The position numbers and the translations under genes are program-made. DNA of 64,000 nt from Pleionea mediterranea (GTDB taxonomy: Bacteria > Pseudomonadota > Gammaproteobacteria > Enterobacterales > Kangiellaceae), in assembly GCF_003148745.1 (NCBI RefSeq), contig NZ_QGGU01000009.1:167120-231119 (forward strand), written 5' to 3'. The notes beneath the pieces were generated by a model. That model searched no databases. It was not told where the DNA came from and saw nothing but the letters and a program-made list of their open reading frames with translations. This document shows, in pieces, positions 35,598-44,370 of the stretch; the stretch's first letter is position 1, and every line of letters begins with the position of its first letter.

Positions 35598-38015
35598 ATG
35601 AGCTGGTTACTGGATATTAAATACGCATTTCGACTGCTGATTAAAGCACCCAAATTTACTGCACTCACGTTAGTGGTTCTTATAGGTGGGCTGTCACTCA
35701 GTTTATTTACTTTTTCATTTTTATACGCGATTGTCTATAAACCCTTACCTCTGCCAGAAGGCGATACAGTATACCGGGTTTTTGGCAATCATAACGGTCA
35801 TCGACACGCTAATGTTGCCTATGAAATATTGCAGGCGATGCAGCAAGAAGATGTGTTTTCTGAATACGGAATCTGGCAAGACACGTCGGTAAGACTGAGC
35901 ATTAATGATGCTGGCAAAACCATTCCCGCCAGTTTTGTTCAGCCCAATATGTTTTCATTTTCTCGTACAGAACCCATTATGGGTCGCACTATAAATCAGG
36001 AGGATCTTCGTACCGATGCTGAAAAAGTGGTTGTACTCAGTCACACGGTTTGGCAAAACGATTTCAATCAGGATCCCAATATAGTTGGAAAAAACATACG
36101 CATTAATGAAACAGTAACTACCGTTATCGGTGTGATGCCGAAAAATTATAATTTTCCGATTGTTAGCAAACTCTGGTTACCTTTGCCGCAACAGCTACAA
36201 AATATTCAACCATCATCGAAACAGCAATATCCCATTTATGCCCGGTTAAACCACAATATTTCACTGAAACAGGCCGAGCAACAGTTATCCGACGCGGCTA
36301 ACTCAATCTATCAATTAACCTATAAACAGTACGATAAGGAAGAAGGTGAACTCTCCATTGAACTGGCCAGTTTTCCTATTGCACAAACCGATCGCGATGG
36401 CAGTATTGTCTTCACCTTTTTTAATTTGATTGCTCTATCCATATTAATATTGGCCTGCATTAATGTAGGTAACTTATTATTAGCCAGAGCCATTGAACGA
36501 CAAAAAGAAATTGCCATTCGAGCCGCACTGGGGGCACCGCAAAAACGGTTAACTCTGCAACTTATGTGGGAAGGCATAATCATAACTCTGCTTGGCGGTG
36601 TGTTATCCGTGTTATTAGTCGGCGCTTTGTTATCCACCACCGATAGCATTATTAAATCCGCTCTACCCAATAACATTCCTTTCTGGTGGAACTGGGAGCT
36701 GGATGCGCCCACCCTGTTAATGGCCATAGTATTTACATTGTTAACGATATTTCTCGCATCATTTATACCCGCATGGCGTTCAGCCAATCAGGATATCAAT
36801 GCAACACTACGTGATGGCACACGAGGCGCACAGAGTAAAAAAGCTGGAAAACTGTCTCGAATGTTAGTGACCTTTCAGATATTTTTAATATCCACACTGT
36901 TATTGATGGGATCAGTCTCTGCGTTTATTGCTTACTTTTTATTGAATGTTGATTTTGGGGTTAATTATGACCGAACCTACCTAGCGTCATTCAATCTACA
37001 GAAACAAGAATACCCAACCGAACAGCAACAACGTAACTTTATTCAGGGACTGCTCACGGAACTGGAGCAAAGTCCTCAAATTACAAATACATTCAGCTAC
37101 TTCTTCATTGGCCAAAGTACATTAAAGATACAAACAGAAAAGGATATTAATACCCTACCCAAGAAGATCAAAACCTTCTCAATAATTGGTAAAGGTGACT
37201 TTTATAGAGCTGAACTATTACAAGGGCGACACTTATCCATAAGTGATAATGAAAACGCACAGAGAGTTGTACTCGTTAGTCAGTCGATGGTCGAGCGCTA
37301 CTGGCCCGATGAAATGGTGTTAGGTAAAACGATTGACGTTATGCTCAATCAGCAAGAACAAACATTCACCATTGTTGGCGTCGTTGCAAACCTGGCCGAT
37401 GGCAGTTCATTCTATAGTGATAAAATTTCGGAAGATGAAATGCATTTATCTGGCCTGCAATTTTCGTCATCTTATCCACGTATTATTTATAAATATCACG
37501 ATAATGAACAGGAAGCGGAAGAGTATTTTTATCAATCTTTATTTAAGTTCAACCGCAACCTGGAGCCTAATCGATTAGAGCCTGCATCCTATAGTAGTGA
37601 TATGATGAAAAATATCGCGGTGATTGTTGCCTGGATTACCTTTGGTTCCGCAGGCTTTGCCTTACTATTGGCATTGACCGGAATATACGGTCTAACAGCA
37701 AACTCCGTGGTACAACGGACTCATGAAATTGGGGTACGACGAGCAGTGGGGGCCACCGATCGCAATATCATCCAGTTATTTTTAAAGCACGGTAGCAAGC
37801 AACTTATGATTGGCATGGGTGCAGGGATGATGGTGTTTTCTGTGATTGCCATTGCTTTTCAAAGCTTTACAGAAAATATGATCCCGCCGCTGCTTTATGT
37901 TGCCCTAATTACTGTGGTGGTCACTCTACTCTCGGTGATAGTTATGCTTGCCATTTACCTGCCTACCAGAAAAGCTGTTAAACTTGAACCCAGCGCTGCA
38001 CTAAGGTATGAATAA
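35598..38015 (+). CDS. ABC transporter permease of the MacB/FtsX class
   Basis: This 805-residue protein is a duplicated permease. It has two MacB-type periplasmic core domains and two sets of transmembrane helices. TMs lie near 20-42, about 275-300, 330-350 and 375-395 in the first half, and about 430-455, 675-700, 730-755 and 765-790 in the second. FtsX motifs read EIAIRAALGAPQKRL and EIGVRRAVGATDRNI. It does not contain a fused ATPase; the preceding gene supplies it. Such systems work as mechanical pumps for antimicrobial peptides, lipids or small molecules. Confidence 0.94.
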   Translation: MSWLLDIKYAFRLLIKAPKFTALTLVVLIGGLSLSLFTFSFLYAIVYKPLPLPEGDTVYRVFGNHNGHRHANVAYEILQAMQQEDVFSEYGIWQDTSVRLSINDAGKTIPASFVQPNMFSFSRTEPIMGRTINQEDLRTDAEKVVVLSHTVWQNDFNQDPNIVGKNIRINETVTTVIGVMPKNYNFPIVSKLWLPLPQQLQNIQPSSKQQYPIYARLNHNISLKQAEQQLSDAANSIYQLTYKQYDKEEGELSIELASFPIAQTDRDGSIVFTFFNLIALSILILACINVGNLLLARAIERQKEIAIRAALGAPQKRLTLQLMWEGIIITLLGGVLSVLLVGALLSTTDSIIKSALPNNIPFWWNWELDAPTLLMAIVFTLLTIFLASFIPAWRSANQDINATLRDGTRGAQSKKAGKLSRMLVTFQIFLISTLLLMGSVSAFIAYFLLNVDFGVNYDRTYLASFNLQKQEYPTEQQQRNFIQGLLTELEQSPQITNTFSYFFIGQSTLKIQTEKDINTLPKKIKTFSIIGKGDFYRAELLQGRHLSISDNENAQRVVLVSQSMVERYWPDEMVLGKTIDVMLNQQEQTFTIVGVVANLADGSSFYSDKISEDEMHLSGLQFSSSYPRIIYKYHDNEQEAEEYFYQSLFKFNRNLEPNRLEPASYSSDMMKNIAVIVAWITFGSAGFALLLALTGIYGLTANSVVQRTHEIGVRRAVGATDRNIIQLFLKHGSKQLMIGMGAGMMVFSVIAIAFQSFTENMIPPLLYVALITVVVTLLSVIVMLAIYLPTRKAVKLEPSAALRYE

Positions 38016-38050
38016 AGAATAAACAATGAAGTAAAACGTTTATTAAACCC

Positions 38051-38076
38051 TGTGGCTCATAAAGGATTGAGCCACA
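38051..38076 (+). other. Hairpin between permease and response regulator genes
   Basis: TGTGGCTCA (38051-38059) and TGAGCCACA (38068-38076) form a perfect 9-bp stem with an 8-nt loop, without a downstream T tract. It could moderate expression of the regulator pair or protect the upstream mRNA. Confidence 0.5.
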
Positions 38077-38113
38077 TTAACGCAAATTAACAAACGCAAG
38101 CATAAAAGAGTTA

Positions 38114-39583
38114 ATGAAAAATACCATTCTTATTGCCGATGACGATGCAAACGTATTATCCAGCCTTCAGTTTTTACTTGAGGAAGAAGGCTATCAAGTT
38201 ATTCCGTGCCAAAATCAAAAACAAATAGCTATTGAACAGGCTCGTCATTCGGTCGATCTCATTATTTCCGATATGAACTTTACGCTCGATACCACTTCGG
38301 GTACAGAAGGCCTTCAGTTAGTTGAGCATCTGCATCAACAGGAACCTCAATTACCCATTATCGTAATGACAGGATGGGCAACCATCGATTTAGCAGTCGC
38401 CAGTTTGAAAATTGGTGCAAACGATTTTATTCAAAAACCATGGAGCGACGAACGTCTACTGACATCCATTAAAACACAACTGGATCGATCAAGTGCTGAA
38501 CGTCGCGCTAACAAATACCAACAACAAAATCGGTTACTGATGCGCGAAAACCACCCAGTAAACTCTGGGTCAATTGTTGCTCACTCGCCAGTCATGAAGC
38601 AGTTACTCAACACTCTGGCTGATCTGGCAAAATCCAATATGAATATCTTACTCACCGGTGACAATGGCACTGGTAAAAGTATGCTGGCACAACATATTCA
38701 TGATTTATCACAACGTCATGATGCCCCTTTTGTGTCGGTTAATATGGGTGCCATTAGCGAAAATTTATTCGAAAGTGAAATGTTTGGTCATGTAAAGGGC
38801 GCTTTTACTGATGCCAAAGAATCAAGGATTGGCCGCTTTGAAATGGCTGAGTCAGGCACGTTATTTCTTGATGAGTTAGCCAACATACCTTTAAGTCAAC
38901 AGGCTAAGTTATTACGAGTTCTTGAAGAACATCAATTTGAAGCCGTTGGTAGCAGCAAAACCCGGCAATGCGATGTACGAATAATATCGGCCACAAATGC
39001 CGATCTCAACTCATTAATAGAGCAGCAATTATTTCGTCAGGATCTCTATTATCGACTGAATACCATTGAACTTCGCGTGCCATCTCTCGTTGAACGGCAA
39101 GCGGATATTTTGCCACTGGCGGATTATTTTTTAGACTGTTTTAGTAAAAAGTACCACCGTGCAAAGCCAGCACTTTCCTCCGATGCTGAAGCTCAACTAT
39201 TACACTATCATTGGCCAGGCAATATTCGTGAATTAAGCCATCTGTTAGAGCGCGCTTTATTTTTATCACGACATGATATTATTGAGCCAGATCAGCTGCA
39301 TCTGCCAGCGAAGAATTTTGGTAATAGAAAGCCTTTAGCTAATAGAGAACTTCTTACCAATAAAGAGCCTCTTGATAATCAAGAAGCCAATAATCCGACA
39401 AATTCATTCAATGGTTATAATCAACATTTAACATCCGAAGAACTGACTCTGGAACAAATTGAGCAGCAAGTTTTGAAAGACAGACTGAACGCTCACCATG
39501 GTAATGTGACAGAGACGGCGCGTTCACTTGGACTGAGTCGCAGTGGCTATTATCGTCGAATTAATAAATATGAGCTTGAATAA
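38114..39583 (+). CDS. NtrC-family response regulator with altered GAFTGA motif
   Basis: This 489-residue regulator has a receiver domain (phosphoacceptor D53 in LIISDMNF), an AAA+ sigma-54-interaction domain (Walker A GDNGTGKS; Walker B TLFLDELANI; about 150-390) and a Fis-type helix-turn-helix at the C-terminus (NVTETARSLGLSRSGYYRRI). The sigma-54 contact loop reads GAFTDA (residues 229-234) instead of GAFTGA. It presumably controls the transporter operon upstream. Its cognate kinase gene begins directly after its stop codon. Confidence 0.94.
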   Translation: MKNTILIADDDANVLSSLQFLLEEEGYQVIPCQNQKQIAIEQARHSVDLIISDMNFTLDTTSGTEGLQLVEHLHQQEPQLPIIVMTGWATIDLAVASLKIGANDFIQKPWSDERLLTSIKTQLDRSSAERRANKYQQQNRLLMRENHPVNSGSIVAHSPVMKQLLNTLADLAKSNMNILLTGDNGTGKSMLAQHIHDLSQRHDAPFVSVNMGAISENLFESEMFGHVKGAFTDAKESRIGRFEMAESGTLFLDELANIPLSQQAKLLRVLEEHQFEAVGSSKTRQCDVRIISATNADLNSLIEQQLFRQDLYYRLNTIELRVPSLVERQADILPLADYFLDCFSKKYHRAKPALSSDAEAQLLHYHWPGNIRELSHLLERALFLSRHDIIEPDQLHLPAKNFGNRKPLANRELLTNKEPLDNQEANNPTNSFNGYNQHLTSEELTLEQIEQQVLKDRLNAHHGNVTETARSLGLSRSGYYRRINKYELE

Positions 39584-41014
39584 TTGAGCAAACTAAATCC
39601 ATCGAGTCAAAAGTCTTTAGAGCAGCAATCGTCTAGACAGCGCCGCTCCAACTACGCCAACCAGCAGGCAAAACTTGTGTTACTGGCTGGCCTACCCGGC
39701 TTTTTTCTCACGCTTATTGTACTTTTTATCTCTGGCGCAAGTTATTATCTGATTGCATTTTTTGGCATTACACTTGGTCTAATTATTGGCTTTGCCGCCA
39801 TTACTGGCCGACAAAAAGCCGATTATCAAATACATACCCTTTCCAATCTAATTGAAGCCATGATCGATGGCGACTATTCATTACGTGGACGAAAACAGTC
39901 CAATCCAGCTTTTCAACATTTACTAACCCTGATCAATCAGTTAGCCGATAAATTACAGCAACACAAATTAAAAGCCGAACAAAGTCAGCAGTTATTTAAC
40001 ATGGTTATCCAACAGATGGATGCATTGGTAATCGCCACTGATGAACAGGGAAAGATTGTTATTTTAAATGACGCTGCTAAAAAATTAATTCCAAATCCAC
40101 ATGATTTATCTAACTTGGATATCACAGCAGCCAATACGTCTTCATCTGATTTCTTTTTATCAGATCTCTCTTTAACAGATCTTTCTTTATCGGCTTTAAC
40201 AGAAAGCAATGACGATATTATTTATATTAATCATAAGGAATATGAAGGCGAATATATTGTTTATCGAGATCGGTTTATTAGCGATGGAAAATCACACTCA
40301 TTATTCTTATTAACCCGAGCCGAACAACTGCTTCGTCGAAAGGAACGTGAGGACTGGCAAAATTTAATTCGTGTGTTAAGTCATGAACTCAACAGCTCAC
40401 TAACTCCCATTACCAGTTACGCCAGTACCATGCTAAGAAAAATAGAACGAGAACAAACGGTCAATAATAGAGAACGATTTATTGAAGGCTTGTCGGTTAT
40501 TAAATCACGTTCGGAATCATTGGGAGCATTTATTGCGAGCTACAGTCAGCTAGCGCATCTACCACCTGCAAACCCTGTTGATGTGAATTGGTTTAAGCTT
40601 TTGCATAAACTGACGCTATTGTTTCCCGAAGTCAGTTTTCAGTTTAATATCGATAAATCTATTGAACAGCAGACAATACCCGTTGACCCACAACAGTTTG
40701 AACAATTGATTATCAACCTGTTTAAAAATGCCCAGGAAGCCATGGCTCATCAAAAACAGCCGACTATTGAAATAGATGCCTCACTAGATGAGAAGTGTCT
40801 TACACTAAAAATTAACGACACTGGTATGGGCCTTACAAACCCTGATAATTTGTTTGTACCTTTTTACACTACAAAACCTTCAGGTAGCGGAATTGGATTA
40901 ACCCTCTGTCGTCAAATTATGCTGGCACATTCAGGAAGTATTCGACTGATGAATAGAACCGATAAACAAGGTGCGATTGCATTACTTAACTTTCCGGTTA
41001 GTCAGTCAAATTAG
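39584..41014 (+). CDS. Membrane sensor histidine kinase
   Basis: This 476-residue kinase has two N-terminal transmembrane helices (about 28-50 and 52-70) with almost no periplasmic loop. A PAS-like domain follows (about 130-245), then HisKA with phosphoacceptor His in RVLSHELNSSLTP and HATPase_c (N box NLFKNAQEAM, G1 NDTGMGL, G2 GSGIGLTLC). The short membrane region suggests sensing within the membrane or through the transporter. The start is TTG immediately after the regulator stop (TAATTG), without a clear Shine-Dalgarno, implying translational coupling. Confidence 0.92.
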   Translation: MSKLNPSSQKSLEQQSSRQRRSNYANQQAKLVLLAGLPGFFLTLIVLFISGASYYLIAFFGITLGLIIGFAAITGRQKADYQIHTLSNLIEAMIDGDYSLRGRKQSNPAFQHLLTLINQLADKLQQHKLKAEQSQQLFNMVIQQMDALVIATDEQGKIVILNDAAKKLIPNPHDLSNLDITAANTSSSDFFLSDLSLTDLSLSALTESNDDIIYINHKEYEGEYIVYRDRFISDGKSHSLFLLTRAEQLLRRKEREDWQNLIRVLSHELNSSLTPITSYASTMLRKIEREQTVNNRERFIEGLSVIKSRSESLGAFIASYSQLAHLPPANPVDVNWFKLLHKLTLLFPEVSFQFNIDKSIEQQTIPVDPQQFEQLIINLFKNAQEAMAHQKQPTIEIDASLDEKCLTLKINDTGMGLTNPDNLFVPFYTTKPSGSGIGLTLCRQIMLAHSGSIRLMNRTDKQGAIALLNFPVSQSN

Positions 41015-41049
41015 CCTTAATAACTTTTATATGATTACAAAACTATAAT

Positions 41050-44000
41050 TTATATTTCATTATCGATATTACTCAAAAATTGAAAGCTATCGGTCAACTT
41101 TAATGGTGACTTTTCGGATATCACTGTTTTAATCAGTTTGCTTGTCAGTTTTTGCCGTGTTTCGTAAACAGCAAGGTAGGTACTTTCTGAAAACTGTTTT
41201 TCCGAATATTGTTTTGCAGAGTACATTAAGTGTTCGGTAAGCAATAACAGTAATTCAGCATCCGTATGTTCACTGTCCAGCGCGTATCTTGGCAAGGTTA
41301 CTCCTAAATTCAATGTCATGCTTTTTAGATTTTCTGAATGACTTAAACACGTAATTAAATTATCCAAGTTGGATTTCATGACAGACGCCATTGAGTCCGA
41401 AGGATTATTGACAAAGCTATTCGACTCGTCATTATTCAAGTGTCGCTCACGACCTAGTGGCATTAATAACGCCAACTGATGAGTATCCCAACGGGCAACC
41501 ACCATATTCGTTTTACTGTTTTGTTTTAACTGCTGCACCACTTTTATCAAGCATTGTGCCGGGTTGTTATTCTCTTTAACATCAATATCAACATCCAGCA
41601 AACCAATTAAGAGCCGAGATTCATTACGATTATCTTCTGTTACTAACGCATTTTGAACATCAAGTGCAGTCGATACTTGACTGATAAAGGCCGATTGACT
41701 TAAAAGCTGTGTTTCATGATCCACTAATGACAAGGCATCCAACTTCTCAACTTTTTTAGTTAACGTCTCATTATTTTGCATATACAGCTGAATTTTTTCA
41801 TCAACCTTTTCATTCACCTGGTTTTGAAACAAATCATGCTTAGCAAAACGTTTTGCCTGATGACGAATAAATATCAACAAAATAATACAAAACAATGTGG
41901 CGTATAAACTGTATGCCCACCAGGAGAACCAGGGCGCAGGATGTACCGTAACTTTTAAATTAATGGACTCATCACTCCAGACACCATCATTATTACTACC
42001 CTTCACTTTAAAAATATATTGTCCTGATGGCAGGTTGGTGAAGGTTGCCTGCCCTAAGTTATTTGCATTTATCCAGCTTTCATCAAACCCTTCGAGCTTA
42101 TACTTATACTGATTATCTGATGGGTTTGCATAATCAAGCGCTGAAAACTCCAAAGTTACAAGGTAATCCTTATGACTCAATTCTAAATCCTCAAGGTTAG
42201 AGATGGAAACTTCTGGTTGATGAAGTACATTTCCAATTGTAACCTTTGTCAGTTTAACAGGAGGTATATGTTGATTTCTTTGGACTTCATTTGGATTAAA
42301 AGCTATCACGCCATTTAAACCACCAAAATATAAACGTCCTTCACTATCCTTTAATATAGCGCCCTGATTCAACTCATTGTCATGTATTTCATCAGCTAAA
42401 TCATAATTTACAATTTCATCTGTATTAGGGTTTAGTTTACTGACGCCTTTCACGGTACTTATCCAGATAAATCCACTACTATCTTCTACAACGCCATTAA
42501 TAGTACTGCTATTCAATCCATTACTAATATCATACTTTTTAAAGTTATTATTTAAATTCCGCCTATCCGCTGGCGACCAGCGATTAAGACCATTTCCAAA
42601 GGTTCCTATCCAAATTATACCTTTACTATCTTCATAAATAGATGACGCTATATTTCCAGAAAGAGATTCTAAATTCCCTTCTTGATTCTTTATTGTAATA
42701 ATTTCATCATTCCTTTTATCTAACCTAGATATTCCTCCACCATCAGTTGCCAGCCAAATAAAGCCTTCTTCATCCTCAAGAAGTGAAAATATATTTTCAC
42801 TTTCCAATCCACTAGTATTATTATTTTTATTATATTTTTTAAATGAATTGTTTTTTTTATCGAGGCGATTTAGACCAGATCGATAAGTAGAGATCCAAAT
42901 CTCGCCATCCGCATCCTGTATGATATCCGTCACACCATTAGCTGATAAACTAGATTCCCCATGATCCTTATAAACATATTTATCTATTAAAGATAAATCT
43001 TCCGAATACACTTCAACACCGCTTGAAATACTACCGGCCCATAGTTCTCCAGATCTGTCGAGAAATAGTGACATTATTCGTTTTGCTCTATTATCTTCCC
43101 GACTTAATTCTAGAACAGTTGAGATATCTTGTGTTTTTGTGTTTAGTATATTAATTCCACTTCCAAATGTTCCAATTGCTACTTTCGAGTTACTTAACTG
43201 TTCAAATGAATAAACAGTATTGTTTTTTAATGTTTTTTCATCTTCAGGTATATGTCGGTAGTAATTAAAGACAGCCGTTACAGGATTCCATATATTTATA
43301 CCCGACATGGTTCCAAACCAAACTAAACCCGCTTTATCTTTAAACGCTGATAAGACACGGTTATGATTAAGTCCTGTTGTTTGAGAGCTCTTCTGAGTAA
43401 TTTGAGTGTAATGTCCTTGTTCTTGGTTATAAACACTTATACCACCATCAGTAGCAACCCATACTCTATTATTATCTGGCAAAATATTATAGACACGATC
43501 ATGAGACAAGCTATTTGGATTTGAGGGATTATGTCGATCAATATTGAAATTCTGAGTGAGTTCATTATATCGGTTAATACCGCCCCCTCTTGTTCCAATC
43601 CAAATTTTTCCTTTACTATCCTCTGCAATACTTCGAATGGAATTATGCGATAGACTACTTTTTTTATCGCTATTGACAAAGTGAGCTTTCAAAATATTCT
43701 CATATAGAAAAACACCTTGATTATTGGTTCCAATCCACAGTCTTCCTCGAGTATCTTCATATACAACTCTAACTTCTGCTGTATTTAATTTTTTAATAAC
43801 TTTAAACTTTTTTACTTCATCACTTTTACTTTCAATCGAGTAAAGTCCATGGCCGTCGGTACCAATCCATAAAGTTCCATCTTTACCTTTATACAAACTA
43901 TTAAACTGTAAAACTTCTTTATCATCATCGTAAACTTTGACTTTTACAAAACTATCCAGTTTAGCATCGTATCTATTTAAACCTCCACGAGTTGCCACCC

Positions 44001-44298
44001 ATAAATTACCATCACTATCTTCTTGAATCGCACGTATTACATCATGGGAAATACCTGATTTTTGAAGATGTCTATACACTTTAATATTGCGTCCATCGTA
44101 TCGATTTAATCCTTCCTGTGTACCTAACCACATAAAGCCATGGGAATCTTGATAAATAGACTGAACTGTTTTTTGTGAAAGTCCCTGTTGAGTTGAAATA
44201 TGTCTAAACCTTGTATTCTCAAGGTTATTGGTTAATCCATAACAACTATAAATTGTCGCTATTAAAACAAGCAGTCTTCTATGCAATATACAAATCAT
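41050..44298 (-). CDS. Two-component-type beta-propeller sensor with degenerate GGDEF domain
   Basis: This 1082-residue protein has a signal peptide or anchor (1-22). About fourteen Reg_prop beta-propeller repeats follow (25-690, pattern DSxGxxWIGTxxGLNRYD). A Y_Y_Y domain comes next (about 715-790: YKYKLEGFDESW, then GSNNDGVWSDESINLKVTV), then one transmembrane helix (about 797-817) and a short coiled coil. The C-terminal domain (about 865-1060) has the register of a diguanylate cyclase, but the active-site segment reads VVARWDTHQLALLMP where GG(D/E)EF is expected. It probably senses extracellular polymers and signals through protein contact. It converges on the plus-strand kinase gene. Confidence 0.88.
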   Translation of the reverse strand: MICILHRRLLVLIATIYSCYGLTNNLENTRFRHISTQQGLSQKTVQSIYQDSHGFMWLGTQEGLNRYDGRNIKVYRHLQKSGISHDVIRAIQEDSDGNLWVATRGGLNRYDAKLDSFVKVKVYDDDKEVLQFNSLYKGKDGTLWIGTDGHGLYSIESKSDEVKKFKVIKKLNTAEVRVVYEDTRGRLWIGTNNQGVFLYENILKAHFVNSDKKSSLSHNSIRSIAEDSKGKIWIGTRGGGINRYNELTQNFNIDRHNPSNPNSLSHDRVYNILPDNNRVWVATDGGISVYNQEQGHYTQITQKSSQTTGLNHNRVLSAFKDKAGLVWFGTMSGINIWNPVTAVFNYYRHIPEDEKTLKNNTVYSFEQLSNSKVAIGTFGSGINILNTKTQDISTVLELSREDNRAKRIMSLFLDRSGELWAGSISSGVEVYSEDLSLIDKYVYKDHGESSLSANGVTDIIQDADGEIWISTYRSGLNRLDKKNNSFKKYNKNNNTSGLESENIFSLLEDEEGFIWLATDGGGISRLDKRNDEIITIKNQEGNLESLSGNIASSIYEDSKGIIWIGTFGNGLNRWSPADRRNLNNNFKKYDISNGLNSSTINGVVEDSSGFIWISTVKGVSKLNPNTDEIVNYDLADEIHDNELNQGAILKDSEGRLYFGGLNGVIAFNPNEVQRNQHIPPVKLTKVTIGNVLHQPEVSISNLEDLELSHKDYLVTLEFSALDYANPSDNQYKYKLEGFDESWINANNLGQATFTNLPSGQYIFKVKGSNNDGVWSDESINLKVTVHPAPWFSWWAYSLYATLFCIILLIFIRHQAKRFAKHDLFQNQVNEKVDEKIQLYMQNNETLTKKVEKLDALSLVDHETQLLSQSAFISQVSTALDVQNALVTEDNRNESRLLIGLLDVDIDVKENNNPAQCLIKVVQQLKQNSKTNMVVARWDTHQLALLMPLGRERHLNNDESNSFVNNPSDSMASVMKSNLDNLITCLSHSENLKSMTLNLGVTLPRYALDSEHTDAELLLLLTEHLMYSAKQYSEKQFSESTYLAVYETRQKLTSKLIKTVISEKSPLKLTDSFQFLSNIDNEI

Positions 44299-44314
44299 TC
44301 AATCGTTCTCAATA

Positions 44315-44341
44315 AAAAAGCCGTGGCAATGCACGGCTTTT
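44315..44341 (-). terminator. Intrinsic terminator downstream of an S8 protease gene
   Basis: AAAAGCCGTG, a 6-nt loop and CACGGCTTTT form a 10-bp stem flanked by A/T tracts, 30 bp after the protease stop on the minus strand and just upstream of the beta-propeller sensor start. Confidence 0.8.
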
Positions 44342-44370
44342 AATGTACCAACAAAATCAGAAATATTTAA

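Noticed and set aside
36320..36787. 155-codon minus-strand frame inside the ABC permease gene
   Set aside because: The plus-strand permease is continuous with family motifs here; the antisense frame shows no support.
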